Assembly: GCA_003162555.1 (NCBI GenBank)
Contig: PMNQ01000026.1
Coordinates: forward strand, 3,809 to 14,721
Length of the DNA: 10,913 bases
From: Gammaproteobacteria bacterium
Lineage (GTDB): Bacteria > Pseudomonadota > Gammaproteobacteria > Steroidobacterales > Steroidobacteraceae
Direction: 5' to 3'
The translations under genes and the position numbers were made by a program. This document shows positions 1 through 6,476 of this stretch, in pieces (position 1 is the stretch's first letter; each line of letters begins with the position of its first letter). Below the pieces are notes generated by a model. The model ran no database searches and was not told the DNA's origin. It saw nothing but the letters and a program-made list of their open reading frames with translations.

Positions 1-1553
1 GCGCGCCGGCCTTCCTGGGCGCCGCCCTCCATGAATCCCTGGTAGCTCTGGGAGGTGTGCTCGCCGCAAAAGAGCACGCGGCCCTGGGCTACCCCTTCGT
101 AGCCGGCGAACGCCAGATACTGACCGACCCGCCAGTACGAGTACGACGCGCCGAACTGGGGACTCTTGTGCGGCAGCGACTGCGTCGCCCGTCCGTTCCA
201 GGCCGCCGTGAGCCCCGGGAACACAGGCTCCGCGCGCTGCAACGCCGTGGTCACGTCCGACCGGACCCCCGGCGCATCGATGTCGGAGTACGGGCGCGCC
301 GCCGCCATGGCGCCGGCCGTCGAGCCCCCCGAATAGAAGACCATGATTCCCGCATTGCCCGGTTGTGCGCGCGTGACATCCCAGCCCGCCTGATAGCCGG
401 TATCGGCGTAGCTCGAACCATTGCTGATGCCGTGCCACCCGCCGTTCTGGTTCCAGAGCCGGCTCGAGAACTGAAGCTGAGTCTTGCCATTGCGCCCCCT
501 GCCGAGCTCCGAGATCGCTTCCTTCTTGAGCACGTCGAAGCCGGCGCGCGAGGTGTCGAGGTTCCGCAGCACCGCGAACGGCAGCGCCAGGACCACGTAG
601 TCGGCCGTCACCGTCGCTGCCGCGCCGCCCGACTTGTCGAAGGTGAGCTCGTAGCGCCCCCCCGACGTGGCGGCCAGTTTCTGCAACGCGTACCCGGTCT
701 TGACGTTGTCGAGCGCCTTGGCCATGGCCACCGGCAAGCGCTGGTTTCCACCTCGAATGTGGAACGTCTCGTCGGATTCGCCGAACACGGAAAAACTCAC
801 GGTATCGGGCTGGTATCCGAGCAGGTACACGAGGTTGAGCGCCGACTGATCGGCCGTATCGGCGCCGTACTCGATCGCGTACGCGACGTCGAGGAGCTGT
901 CCGAGATCCGACTTGTGCCCCCCCGGCACCCGCGATTCGATCCAGTCGTACACGCTCATGGAATCGAGCATGGCTCCCGCGTCGGTGAAGCTATCGAAGG
1001 TGGTCGGATAGTCGGCCGCGGTGGCGTCGTCGTCCACGCGCGCCGCCACCTTGGCCAGAAATTGCGACGTGGCCTTGCTCTGGAGGTAGTAGTGCCCGAA
1101 GAACTTGTACGTGTCCTCGGACCCCTTGGGCTCGGCCTTGTGCAGGTCGTCGACCGGCAAATGGAACCGCTTGGCGAGGGCCAGCATGGTCTCATGGCCG
1201 GTGTCGATCAGCTCGCCGCACCATTCGCTGACTTGATTTTGGTCCCACGTGGTCGTGTTCGAGAACATCCGGCCGCCGATCCGCCCCGAGCTCTCGTACA
1301 CCGTCGACGCGTACCCGCGATCCGCAAGCTTCAGTGCGCACGAAAGACCGGCGATCCCGCCGCCGACGATGGCGATGGTCGTGTACTGGCGGTTGAGGTA
1401 AGCCTTTGCGCCGGCCTGGATGGCCGCCGCGATCTCCTGCATGCGGGCGTTGCCGGCATCGAGCCGCAGGATTGAGAGCATCGACAGCACACCGTAGGCG
1501 ACAGCGAGAAGACCGGCAATCACAGCCAGCCACAGCCAGTTAGCGGCATCCAT
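1..1553 (-). CDS. Flavin amine oxidase with H+-PPase-like N-terminus (partial, runs off left edge)
   Basis: The reading frame is open from ATG 1553 to the window edge, about 517 codons with no stop. Residues ~60-70 hold the dinucleotide-binding motif [11 protein letters not shown], and RIGGRMFS follows at ~91-98. Near the edge is the C-terminal FAD motif [17 protein letters not shown]. Together these identify the flavin-containing monoamine oxidase/FAD-dependent oxidoreductase family, which oxidises amines to imines with production of H2O2. The substrate cannot be told from sequence. Residues 1-64 are not oxidase-like: a hydrophobic helix ([18 protein letters not shown]) is followed by [15 protein letters not shown] and [14 protein letters not shown], the signature start of membrane pyrophosphatase HppA. 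No cleavable signal peptide is evident, so the oxidase domain would be tethered to the membrane, probably facing the cytoplasm as the TM1-TM2 loop of H+-PPases does (inference). The start is fixed by a strong Shine-Dalgarno. The last few residues are missing. Confidence 0.9.
   Translation of the reverse strand, partial: MDAANWLWLAVIAGLLAVAYGVLSMLSILRLDAGNARMQEIAAAIQAGAKAYLNRQYTTIAIVGGGIAGLSCALKLADRGYASTVYESSGRIGGRMFSNTTTWDQNQVSEWCGELIDTGHETMLALAKRFHLPVDDLHKAEPKGSEDTYKFFGHYYLQSKATSQFLAKVAARVDDDATAADYPTTFDSFTDAGAMLDSMSVYDWIESRVPGGHKSDLGQLLDVAYAIEYGADTADQSALNLVYLLGYQPDTVSFSVFGESDETFHIRGGNQRLPVAMAKALDNVKTGYALQKLAATSGGRYELTFDKSGGAAATVTADYVVLALPFAVLRNLDTSRAGFDVLKKEAISELGRGRNGKTQLQFSSRLWNQNGGWHGISNGSSYADTGYQAGWDVTRAQPGNAGIMVFYSGGSTAGAMAAARPYSDIDAPGVRSDVTTALQRAEPVFPGLTAAWNGRATQSLPHKSPQFGASYSYWRVGQYLAFAGYEGVAQGRVLFCGEHTSQSYQGFMEGGAQEGRR
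1362..1553 (-). other. HppA-derived leader segment (TM1 plus first cytoplasmic loop)
   Basis: This is the first ~64 codons of the amine oxidase gene. Seen: one hydrophobic helix at residues ~5-28, then [18 protein letters not shown] and [14 protein letters not shown]. The [10 protein letters not shown] and [14 protein letters not shown] blocks are typical of the N-terminal end of proton-pumping membrane pyrophosphatases, a family of about 16 helices and roughly 650-750 residues. Nothing else of HppA is present, so no pyrophosphatase activity is possible from this piece. The join to the oxidase lies within ATCGCCATCGTCGG (about 1362-1376), which is a plausible coding sequence for both parent families. 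Confidence 0.8.
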
Positions 1554-1559
1554 GGAAAA

Positions 1560-1565
1560 TCCTCC
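1560..1565 (-). promoter_or_regulatory. Strong ribosome binding site for the chimeric oxidase
   Basis: On the minus strand GGAGGA lies 6 bases before ATG 1553. This near-perfect Shine-Dalgarno fixes the start at the HppA-like methionine, so the leader segment is expected to be translated. Confidence 0.8.
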
Positions 1566-1660
1566 GGAAATCAACGAGTTCTGTATATTTTGCGCCCGCC
1601 GCTTGAGGCCTTAAAAGGGCCGGGAGCGCGGGGGCGCGCAATATACCACAGGGCCGGTTT

Positions 1661-2128
1661 TCAGCCCTTTAGGGCCCGCCGCTCGAGGAGGGCGTCAAGC
1701 GAGATCCTGCCGGGCCCGAACACGAGCAGCACCAGCAGCATGAAGCCCCACAGCACGTGCTGGCCGAGTGCGGCTTCGAAGCCTTCGGACAGCAGGACCT
1801 GACGATACGAGACGACCGCCATCACGTTGACGAACAGGGTGCCGAGCGCGCCGATGCGGCCGAACAGTCCCAGATAAAGCAGGATCGGGAAACCGAGCTC
1901 GCCGCAGGTGCCCATCACCGCCGCGACATCGGGCGGGAGCAGTGGCACGTGGTATTCGTCGCGGAACAGCCCGAGCGTCGTATCCCACGAGCTGTACTTC
2001 AGCCAGCCGGATTTCGTGAACTGCCAGCCCACGTAGAAGCGCGTGGCCAGCAGCAGTAGCGGTTGCAGTCGATCAAGCACGCGGCCCAAGGCTGCATGCA
2101 GGTTGCTCAGCGTGTAGATGAATTTCAT
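1661..2128 (-). CDS. DoxX family membrane protein
   Basis: A 155-residue hydrophobic protein with about four membrane helices, at ~21-39, 68-88, 90-107 and 122-138. Seen: an early R-F-Y-V-G-W-Q-F-T-K-S-G segment, and G-E-L-G-F-P-I-L-L-Y-L-G-L-F-G-R in the middle. Both are characteristic of the DoxX/DoxD-like small inner-membrane family. Family members are linked to thiosulfate:quinone oxidoreductase, thiol homeostasis and oxidative stress, but no enzymatic residues are clear here. The start is ATG 2128 (MKFIYTL) because GGAG lies 9 bases upstream; a longer frame to 2173 lacks this support. It lies 51 bp downstream of the LysR gene on the same strand and is probably co-transcribed with it. Its stop at 1661 is followed by ~107 bp before the oxidase start. 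Confidence 0.88.
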   Translation of the reverse strand: MKFIYTLSNLHAALGRVLDRLQPLLLLATRFYVGWQFTKSGWLKYSSWDTTLGLFRDEYHVPLLPPDVAAVMGTCGELGFPILLYLGLFGRIGALGTLFVNVMAVVSYRQVLLSEGFEAALGQHVLWGFMLLVLLVFGPGRISLDALLERRALKG

Positions 2129-2179
2129 TGTTGTGTGCTCCGGCTTGAGCGCGATTGTGGATGATGGGCGCAACGCGCG

Positions 2180-3073
2180 CTAGGCCAGCCGCGCTCTCAA
2201 GCGTGGCGCGGCAAAATCCAGGAACGCACGCAGCTTGGCTGGCAGCAGAGGCTGGCGGTTGTAGACCAGGCTGACCGGGATGGGTGCCGGCTCGAATTTC
2301 CGCAGCACCAGCGCCAGCGCGCCGGACGTGACCGCAGCGGCTACCTGGTAGGAGAGCACGCGCGTCAGGCCGACGCCGGCAATTGCAGCATCGACGGCGG
2401 CCTCGGCGGTGTTGACGATCAGTCGCGTGCGCAGCGGCACGCTCCGTTGTGCGCGCGCGGTGCCGAAGCTCCAGCCGGCCTCGCCCGCTGGCCCCGCGAA
2501 GCTGACGCAATCGTGCCTTGCCAGGTCCTGCGGGTTTCCAGGGGTGCCGTGTCTGGCCAGGTAGGCCGGGCTCGCGCACACGACCTCACGCAGCGAAGCC
2601 ACTCGCAAGGCTACCAGCGCGCTGTCGGGAAGTTCACCGACCCGGACCGCGAGGTCCAGGTGTTCGTCGAGCAGGCGCAGGGAGCGGTCTGCCAGTCTGA
2701 GCTGCGCATTGATCTGCGGATACAGTGCGAGAAATTCCGCCAGCAACGGCAGTACGTGCAGGCGGCCGAGCACGATCGGCGCGGTGAGTGCGAGTTCGCC
2801 ACGCGGCGCCTGATGTTCACCGGCCGCGCCACGCTCCGCCACCGCGACCTCCTCGAGTATGCGTTTGCAGGCCGCGAGGTAATCGGCGCCGGCCTCGGTC
2901 AACGCCAGCTTGCGCGTTGAGCGCGTCAGCAAGCGCGCGCCGAGTTGCGCCTCGAGTTCGGCAATCTTGCGGCTGACGGTGGGCACCGGCATGCGCAGCT
3001 CGCGTGCGCCGCCGGAAAAGCTGCCGGCCGCGACTACCGCGACAAATACCGACATGGCCGCGAGGCGATCCAC
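2180..3073 (-). CDS. LysR family transcriptional regulator
   Basis: A 297-residue regulator of normal LTTR length. The N-terminal winged helix-turn-helix spans residues ~1-60: VDRLAAMSVFVAVVAAGSFS, then M-P-V-P-T-V-S-R-K-I-A-E-L-E-A-Q-L-G-A-R-L-L-T-R. A C-terminal substrate-binding domain of the periplasmic-binding type follows. The sequence resembles the DsdC/YafC/CrgA-like subgroup common next to small redox enzymes. I choose GTG 3073 because the family normally starts (M)DRL-x-A-M-x-x-F. An upstream ATG at 3106 would place one copy of the operator-like repeat inside the coding sequence. It is divergent from the carboxymuconolactone decarboxylase gene and upstream of doxX-like. It likely controls both directions and itself (inference). 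Confidence 0.92.
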   Translation of the reverse strand: MDRLAAMSVFVAVVAAGSFSGGARELRMPVPTVSRKIAELEAQLGARLLTRSTRKLALTEAGADYLAACKRILEEVAVAERGAAGEHQAPRGELALTAPIVLGRLHVLPLLAEFLALYPQINAQLRLADRSLRLLDEHLDLAVRVGELPDSALVALRVASLREVVCASPAYLARHGTPGNPQDLARHDCVSFAGPAGEAGWSFGTARAQRSVPLRTRLIVNTAEAAVDAAIAGVGLTRVLSYQVAAAVTSGALALVLRKFEPAPIPVSLVYNRQPLLPAKLRAFLDFAAPRLRARLA

Positions 3074-3078
3074 GATTA

Positions 3079-3097
3079 TTCCGAAAAACGGAAAGAC
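3079..3097. repeat. LysR-box-like repeat, copy 1 (perfect dyad)
   Basis: TTCCG-AAAAA-CGGAA at 3079-3093 is a perfect inverted repeat and fits the T-N11-A pattern of LysR-type binding sites. AGAC follows it. It ends 5 bp upstream of the regulator's GTG start, a position suited to autoregulation. Confidence 0.65.
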
Positions 3098-3119
3098 ATA
3101 TCTCAAAGATAGCGTCTAG

Positions 3120-3137
3120 TTCCGAAAAATGAAAGAC
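3120..3137. repeat. LysR-box-like repeat, copy 2
   Basis: TTCCGAAAAATGAAAGAC matches copy 1 over the first ten bases and the last six, differing by a one-base gap and one or two substitutions in between. It starts 41 bp from copy 1, about four helical turns, so both would lie on the same face of the DNA. It abuts the -10-like box of the decarboxylase operon. Confidence 0.6.
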
Positions 3138-3199
3138 TGTAATCTGCGGCACATCGAGCCAATAACGGCCCCGACCTCAACGCTTCAGGAGTTAGACCC

Positions 3200-3751
3200 A
3201 TGACCCGCATCGCTACCCCGGCCAACGTGGCCGCCGCCCCCGCCGCGTCTCGTCCTTTGCTCGAGACAGTCGGCAAGCAGCTCGGCGTGGTGCCGAACCT
3301 GTTTCGCATGGTTGCCAATAGCCCCGCTGCGCTCGAGGGTTACCTCGGCCTGTCGGGCGCGCTGGCGAAAGGTAGCCTGCCGGCGCCGACGCGCGAGCGG
3401 ATCGCGCTGGCCGTGGCCGAATACAACGGTTGCGACTACTGCCTATCTGCGCACAGCTATCTGGGGCTGCATCTGGCGCGGCTCGAGCCGGCCGAGATCG
3501 CAGCGAATCGCGCCGGGGGTTCCCTCGATGCCAAAGCGGGCGCGGCCGTCGGTTTTGCCATCGAAGTGTTGCGCCACCGCGGCCACGTCGGCGACGCCGC
3601 AATCGCCGCCGTGCGCGCGGCCGGGTACGACGATGCGCAGATCGTCGAGATCGTGCAGCATGTCGCCCTCAACACCTGGACCAATTACATTAACAGCGTG
3701 GCCCAGACCGTCATCGACTTTCCTGTCGTGCACGCGCGCCAGGCCGCCTGA
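3200..3751 (+). CDS. Carboxymuconolactone decarboxylase family (AhpD-like) protein
   Basis: A 183-residue all-helical protein. The central A-E-Y-N-G-C-D-Y-C-L-S-A-H (residues 73-85) carries the CxxC-x3-H motif of the AhpD-like peroxidase-associated members of the CMD family (C78, C81, H85, with E74 upstream). Family knowledge: such proteins act as thiol-dependent alkylhydroperoxidase partners or handle reactive small molecules; classical decarboxylases lack this cysteine pair. AGGAG at 3187-3191 lies 8 bases before ATG 3200. It is the first gene of a plus-strand run, with the next start 12 bp after its stop. It sits opposite the LysR gene and is its most likely target (inference). The exact substrate is unknown. 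Confidence 0.9.
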   Translation: MTRIATPANVAAAPAASRPLLETVGKQLGVVPNLFRMVANSPAALEGYLGLSGALAKGSLPAPTRERIALAVAEYNGCDYCLSAHSYLGLHLARLEPAEIAANRAGGSLDAKAGAAVGFAIEVLRHRGHVGDAAIAAVRAAGYDDAQIVEIVQHVALNTWTNYINSVAQTVIDFPVVHARQAA

Positions 3752-3763
3752 GCGGAGTGATCC

Positions 3764-4228
3764 ATGAGCAGACCGCCGTTGCCGCCGTTCACGCTCGAAT
3801 CCGCCGTGCAAAAAGTGCGCATGGCGGAGGACGCCTGGAACACGCGCGATCCCGCGCGGGTCGCGCTCGCCTACACGCCCGATTCCAGCTGGCGCAACCG
3901 CGCGGAGTTCCTGCAGGGGCGCGCGGCGATCGAGGCCTTTCTGCGCCGCAAGTGGGCGCGCGAGCTCGACTACCGGCTCATCAAGGAGCTGTGGGCGTTT
4001 CGTGAGAACCGCATCGCGGTGCGCTTTGCCTACGAGTGGCACGACGACAGCGGCCAGTGGTTCCGCAGTTATGGCAACGAGAACTGGGAGTTCGACGCCG
4101 AGGGACTTATGCAGCGGCGCATCGCCAGCATCAACGACGCGGCCATTGCCGCGGGCGAACGCAAGTACCACTGGCTGGCCGGGCCGCGGCCGGCCGACCA
4201 CGCCTCGCTCAGCGAGCTCGGGTTCTAG
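3764..4228 (+). CDS. DUF1348 / NTF2-like (SnoaL-like) protein
   Basis: A 154-residue protein matching the nuclear transport factor 2-like DUF1348 family. Seen: P-P-F-T-L-E-S-A near the start, [10 protein letters not shown] at 21-30, Y-T-x-D-S-x-W-R-N-R at 37-46, R-K-W-x-R-E-L-D-Y-R at 62-71, and [21 protein letters not shown] at 90-110. The length is typical for the family. No catalytic activity is established. NTF2-like folds often serve as small-molecule isomerases or binding pockets, and the W, H and R-rich conserved segments line such a pocket (inference). GGAG at 3754-3757 lies 6 bases before ATG 3764. The gene is 12 bp downstream of the decarboxylase gene and 11 bp upstream of the flavoprotein gene, in the same likely operon. 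Confidence 0.9.
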   Translation: MSRPPLPPFTLESAVQKVRMAEDAWNTRDPARVALAYTPDSSWRNRAEFLQGRAAIEAFLRRKWARELDYRLIKELWAFRENRIAVRFAYEWHDDSGQWFRSYGNENWEFDAEGLMQRRIASINDAAIAAGERKYHWLAGPRPADHASLSELGF

Positions 4229-4239
4229 GCAGGTCAGCG

Positions 4240-4860
4240 ATGAACGCAGGCGCGGCATTTGCGAGCGACGTGGCGTTCACGCCAGCGGTCAAGGCGATCC
4301 AGGCGCGCAAGGGTTCGCGCCGCGCCTACGCGCGCATGGAAAAGGGCGGGTCGTGGGAAACCACGATCACGCCGGAGCTGACAGCCTTCATTGCCGCCCA
4401 GACCAGCGTGTTTCTGGCGACAGCAAACGCGGCCGGACAGCCGTATATCCAGCATCGCGGCGGGCCCGCCGGCTTCCTGCGGGTGATCGATGAGCACACG
4501 ATCGCGTTTGCCGATTTCGTTGGCAATCGCCAGTTCATCACCTCGGGCAATCTTGGGGAAAACCCACGCGCGCACCTGTTCCTGATGGACTATGCGCACC
4601 GGCAGCGCATCAAGATCTGGGGCACTGCGCGCGTGGTCGAAGGAGACGCAGAACTGCTCGCTTCGCTGATGCCGGCGGGCTACAAGGCGCGTGGTGAGCA
4701 GGCGATCCTGTTCACCGTCTCTGCCTGGGACAGCAACTGTCCGCAGCACATTCCGCAGCGCTTCGAGGCGGCCGAGGTTGCGGCGCTGCTCGCCGCGCGC
4801 GACCGGCGCATCGACGAGCTGGAAACGGAGCTGCGCGCGCTCAGGCCGCATGGCCAGTAG
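4240..4860 (+). CDS. Pyridoxamine 5'-phosphate oxidase-like FMN-binding protein
   Basis: A 206-residue protein with a split-barrel flavin-binding fold of the COG3576 / PNPOx-like type. Seen: V-F-L-A-T-A-N-A-A-G-Q-P-Y-I-Q-H-R-G-G (57-75), A-F-A-D-F-V-G-N-R-Q-F-I-T-S-G-N-L (89-105), and K-I-W-G-T-A-R-V-V (125-133), which is the usual order in this family. The last ~30 residues (A-A-L-L-A-A-R-D-R-R-I-D-E-L-E-T-E-L) form a likely short coiled coil. It is not the vitamin B6 biosynthetic PdxH, which is longer and has different phosphate-binding motifs. It probably reduces a quinone, aldehyde or other electrophile (inference). The start is ATG 4240 with AGG nearby; the frame stays open further upstream but overlaps the preceding gene. 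The next gene starts 11 bp before its stop ends. Confidence 0.88.
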   Translation: MNAGAAFASDVAFTPAVKAIQARKGSRRAYARMEKGGSWETTITPELTAFIAAQTSVFLATANAAGQPYIQHRGGPAGFLRVIDEHTIAFADFVGNRQFITSGNLGENPRAHLFLMDYAHRQRIKIWGTARVVEGDAELLASLMPAGYKARGEQAILFTVSAWDSNCPQHIPQRFEAAEVAALLAARDRRIDELETELRALRPHGQ

Positions 4861-5611
4861 GCGCGTGCCCGCAAGTAGCGGCGCGCGCCTCGATAGTGGC
4901 GTGCGCCACGGCGTGGCGCGGCATATTTCCAGACTCGGGATGGCTTCGCGCAGCGAGGCCGCGGCGTGGGTGCGCTCGGGCCGGGTGCGCGTCAACGGCC
5001 GTGTGGTGCGCGATCCGGAATTTCCCGTGCGTGACGGCGTGGATGCGGTGGCGGTCGACGGCGCAGGCGCGGCCGCCGCGGGCCGCGTGGTGCTGATGCT
5101 CAACAAACCGCGCGGCCTCGTGACGACCACACGCGACGAAAAGGGCAGGGCTACCGTGTATCAGTGCCTCCAGGGCGCGAACCTGCCATGGCTCGCGCCG
5201 GTCGGGCGGCTCGACAAGGCGAGCGAAGGTTTGCTTTTGTTCAGCAACGATCCGGCGTGGGCGGCGCGCATCACCGCGCCGGCGACCGGGCCCGACAAGA
5301 CCTATCACGTACAGATCGACCAGCTGCCCACGGCGAGGTTGCTGCAGCAATTGACGCGAGGCGTCGACGTCGATGGCGAACGATTGCGCGCCACAGCCGC
5401 GCGGAGCCTCCGCAGTGGCGCACGGCATGCCTGGCTCGAGATCGTGCTCGACGAAGGGCGCAACCGGCACATCCGGCGACTTCTGGAAGCCTGTGGCGTA
5501 GCGGTTTTGCGCCTGGTGCGCGTGCGCATCGGCGGCCTCGCGCTGGGCGAGTTGCCCAAGGGCCAGTGGCGCCTGCTTGGCGAGCAGGAAATCGCGGCGC
5601 TGTGCGCGTAG
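4850..5611 (+). CDS. S4-domain rRNA pseudouridine synthase (RsuA/RluB/RluE type)
   Basis: A 253-residue enzyme that isomerises a uridine in ribosomal RNA to pseudouridine. An N-terminal S4 RNA-binding domain (about 21-66) is seen as A-R-H-I-S-R-L-G-M-A-S-R-S-E-A and R-V-R-V-N-G-R-V-V. The catalytic domain opens with M-L-N-K-P-R-G-L-V-T-T. It has the active-site block P-V-G-R-L-D-K-A-S-E-G-L-L-L-F-S-N-D (117-134), with D122 as the expected catalytic aspartate. The C-terminal G-R-N-R-H-I-R-R-L-L-E-A (203-214) is also typical. The K-A-S-E-G variant does not match RsuA, RluB or RluE exactly, so the target position is not assigned. ATG 4850 overlaps the preceding stop by 11 bases, suggesting translational coupling. 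A frame opening at 4691 lies inside the upstream gene and is unlikely to be used. Confidence 0.93.
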   Translation: MASRRVPASSGARLDSGVRHGVARHISRLGMASRSEAAAWVRSGRVRVNGRVVRDPEFPVRDGVDAVAVDGAGAAAAGRVVLMLNKPRGLVTTTRDEKGRATVYQCLQGANLPWLAPVGRLDKASEGLLLFSNDPAWAARITAPATGPDKTYHVQIDQLPTARLLQQLTRGVDVDGERLRATAARSLRSGARHAWLEIVLDEGRNRHIRRLLEACGVAVLRLVRVRIGGLALGELPKGQWRLLGEQEIAALCA

Positions 5612-6459
5612 CCCCGGCTCCGCTGTTGACGGAGCGCGAATGCGCGGCGTTCATCGCCGCGCGTGCCGCGGGCGAGGCGAATCTCGAGTGCACGCTGGAT
5701 CTCGGACGCACGCGCAGCACGGTCACCGTAGCTGCGAATGAGTGGATCTGGGAGGGCCGCAGCTTTCCCTACGCCGAGCGCTGCAGGCCGCGGACGATCT
5801 ATCACTGGACCGGGAGCGCCTTCGATCCGGCCGCACGTTACACGACCGCTTTGTTCAAGCTCGTGCCCACAGAGTGGGGCCCGCCGACATTCGAGATCGA
5901 TGGCATCAAGATGCTGCCGACCGCGAAGGTCTCGCCCTACGCCGATGCGGAGCGCAAGGTCGGACTCGTCGCGCCGCGCGGCAAGGTCGTGCTCGACACC
6001 TGCGGCGGGCTGGGCTATTTCGCGGCCTGGTGCCTGCGTGGCGGCGCGGCGCGGGTGTTGTCGTTTGAGAAGCATGCCGGCGTGCTGTGGCTGCGCTCAC
6101 TCAATCCCTGGTCGCCCGACAGTCCCTGGCAGGAACCGGCAGGCGCCGCGCTCGAGCTTAAGGAGGGCGATATCGCGCAGGAAATTCAGGCGCTGCCCGA
6201 CCGTTCGGTCGATGCGATCCTGCACGATCCGCCGCGCTTTGCGATCGCGGGTGAGCTGTATTCGCAGGCGTTTTACGGACAGCTGGCGCGGGTGCTGCGC
6301 CCCGGCGGCATGCTGTTTCATTACACCGGCGCGCCCAACAGCCTGAGCCGAGGGCGCGAGTTGGCGCGGGAAGTGAGCACGCGGCTGCAACGCGCAGGCT
6401 TTGCGCCCGAGCTCAATGGAGACGGCGTGCTCGCGCGCGCCGGGGCCCGCAGCCGCTAG
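5602..6459 (+). CDS. COG2521-like SAM-dependent methyltransferase
   Basis: About 285 residues with a Rossmann methyltransferase core in the C-terminal two thirds. Motif I is V-L-D-T-C-G-G-L-G-Y-F (130-140), and a likely SAM-ribose acidic residue is E156 in F-E-K. L-N-P-W-S lies at 167-171 and E-G-D at 188-190. Motif IV-like H-D-P-P-R-F is at 208-213, and L-F-H-Y-T-G-A-P at 238-245. The order and the N-P-W-S and H-D-P-P-x-F blocks match the predicted methyltransferases first grouped as archaeal (COG2521), whose substrate is not known to me. The N-terminal ~120 residues form an extra domain rich in beta strands. GTG 5602 is the best start: it overlaps the pseudouridine synthase stop by 10 bases, with AGGAA upstream. 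TTG 5626 is an alternative. The overlap suggests a coupled RNA-modification role (inference). Confidence 0.8.
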   Translation: MRVAPAPLLTERECAAFIAARAAGEANLECTLDLGRTRSTVTVAANEWIWEGRSFPYAERCRPRTIYHWTGSAFDPAARYTTALFKLVPTEWGPPTFEIDGIKMLPTAKVSPYADAERKVGLVAPRGKVVLDTCGGLGYFAAWCLRGGAARVLSFEKHAGVLWLRSLNPWSPDSPWQEPAGAALELKEGDIAQEIQALPDRSVDAILHDPPRFAIAGELYSQAFYGQLARVLRPGGMLFHYTGAPNSLSRGRELAREVSTRLQRAGFAPELNGDGVLARAGARSR

Positions 6460-6476
6460 CGTCTGGACAGGCGCTA
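6457..6476. terminator. Hairpin joining two convergent stop codons (possible bidirectional terminator)
   Basis: TAGCGTCTGGACAGGCGCTA is a near-perfect inverted repeat, with arms TAGCG/CGCTA and CTG/CAG and one position that is a G-U wobble in RNA. Its two ends are exactly the stop codons of the methyltransferase and of the convergent permease. No T-tract follows on either side, so intrinsic termination is uncertain. Confidence 0.4.

Larger units (their letters stand above)
3074..3199. promoter_or_regulatory. Divergent promoter/operator region (LysR gene versus decarboxylase operon)
   Basis: This AT-rich intergenic stretch, in an otherwise GC-rich window, separates divergent starts at 3073 (minus) and 3200 (plus). 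It holds two copies of a TTCCGAAAAA..AAAGAC repeat (3079-3097 and 3120-3137) and a 13-bp dyad at 3099-3111. A plus-strand -10-like TGTAAT lies at 3138-3143, directly after the second repeat, with no good -35. On the minus strand a weak TTTCAT/17/TATCTT pair overlaps the repeats. Binding at the second repeat would cover the plus-strand promoter spacer. Promoter assignments are tentative; the repeats are directly visible. Confidence 0.65.

Noticed and set aside
57..1475. A 472-codon open frame on the plus strand
   Set aside because: It is the antisense shadow of the amine oxidase. It is arginine-rich, has no recognisable motif and no ribosome site, and is kept open by the high GC content.
1650..1668. 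A weak AGGGC/GCCCT hairpin at the end of the doxX-like gene as terminator
   Set aside because: Only about five pairs, a nine-base loop and no T-tract.
3443..4258. A 271-codon minus-strand open frame
   Set aside because: It lies opposite the decarboxylase and DUF1348 genes, which have clear family motifs and ribosome sites; its own translation resembles nothing known.
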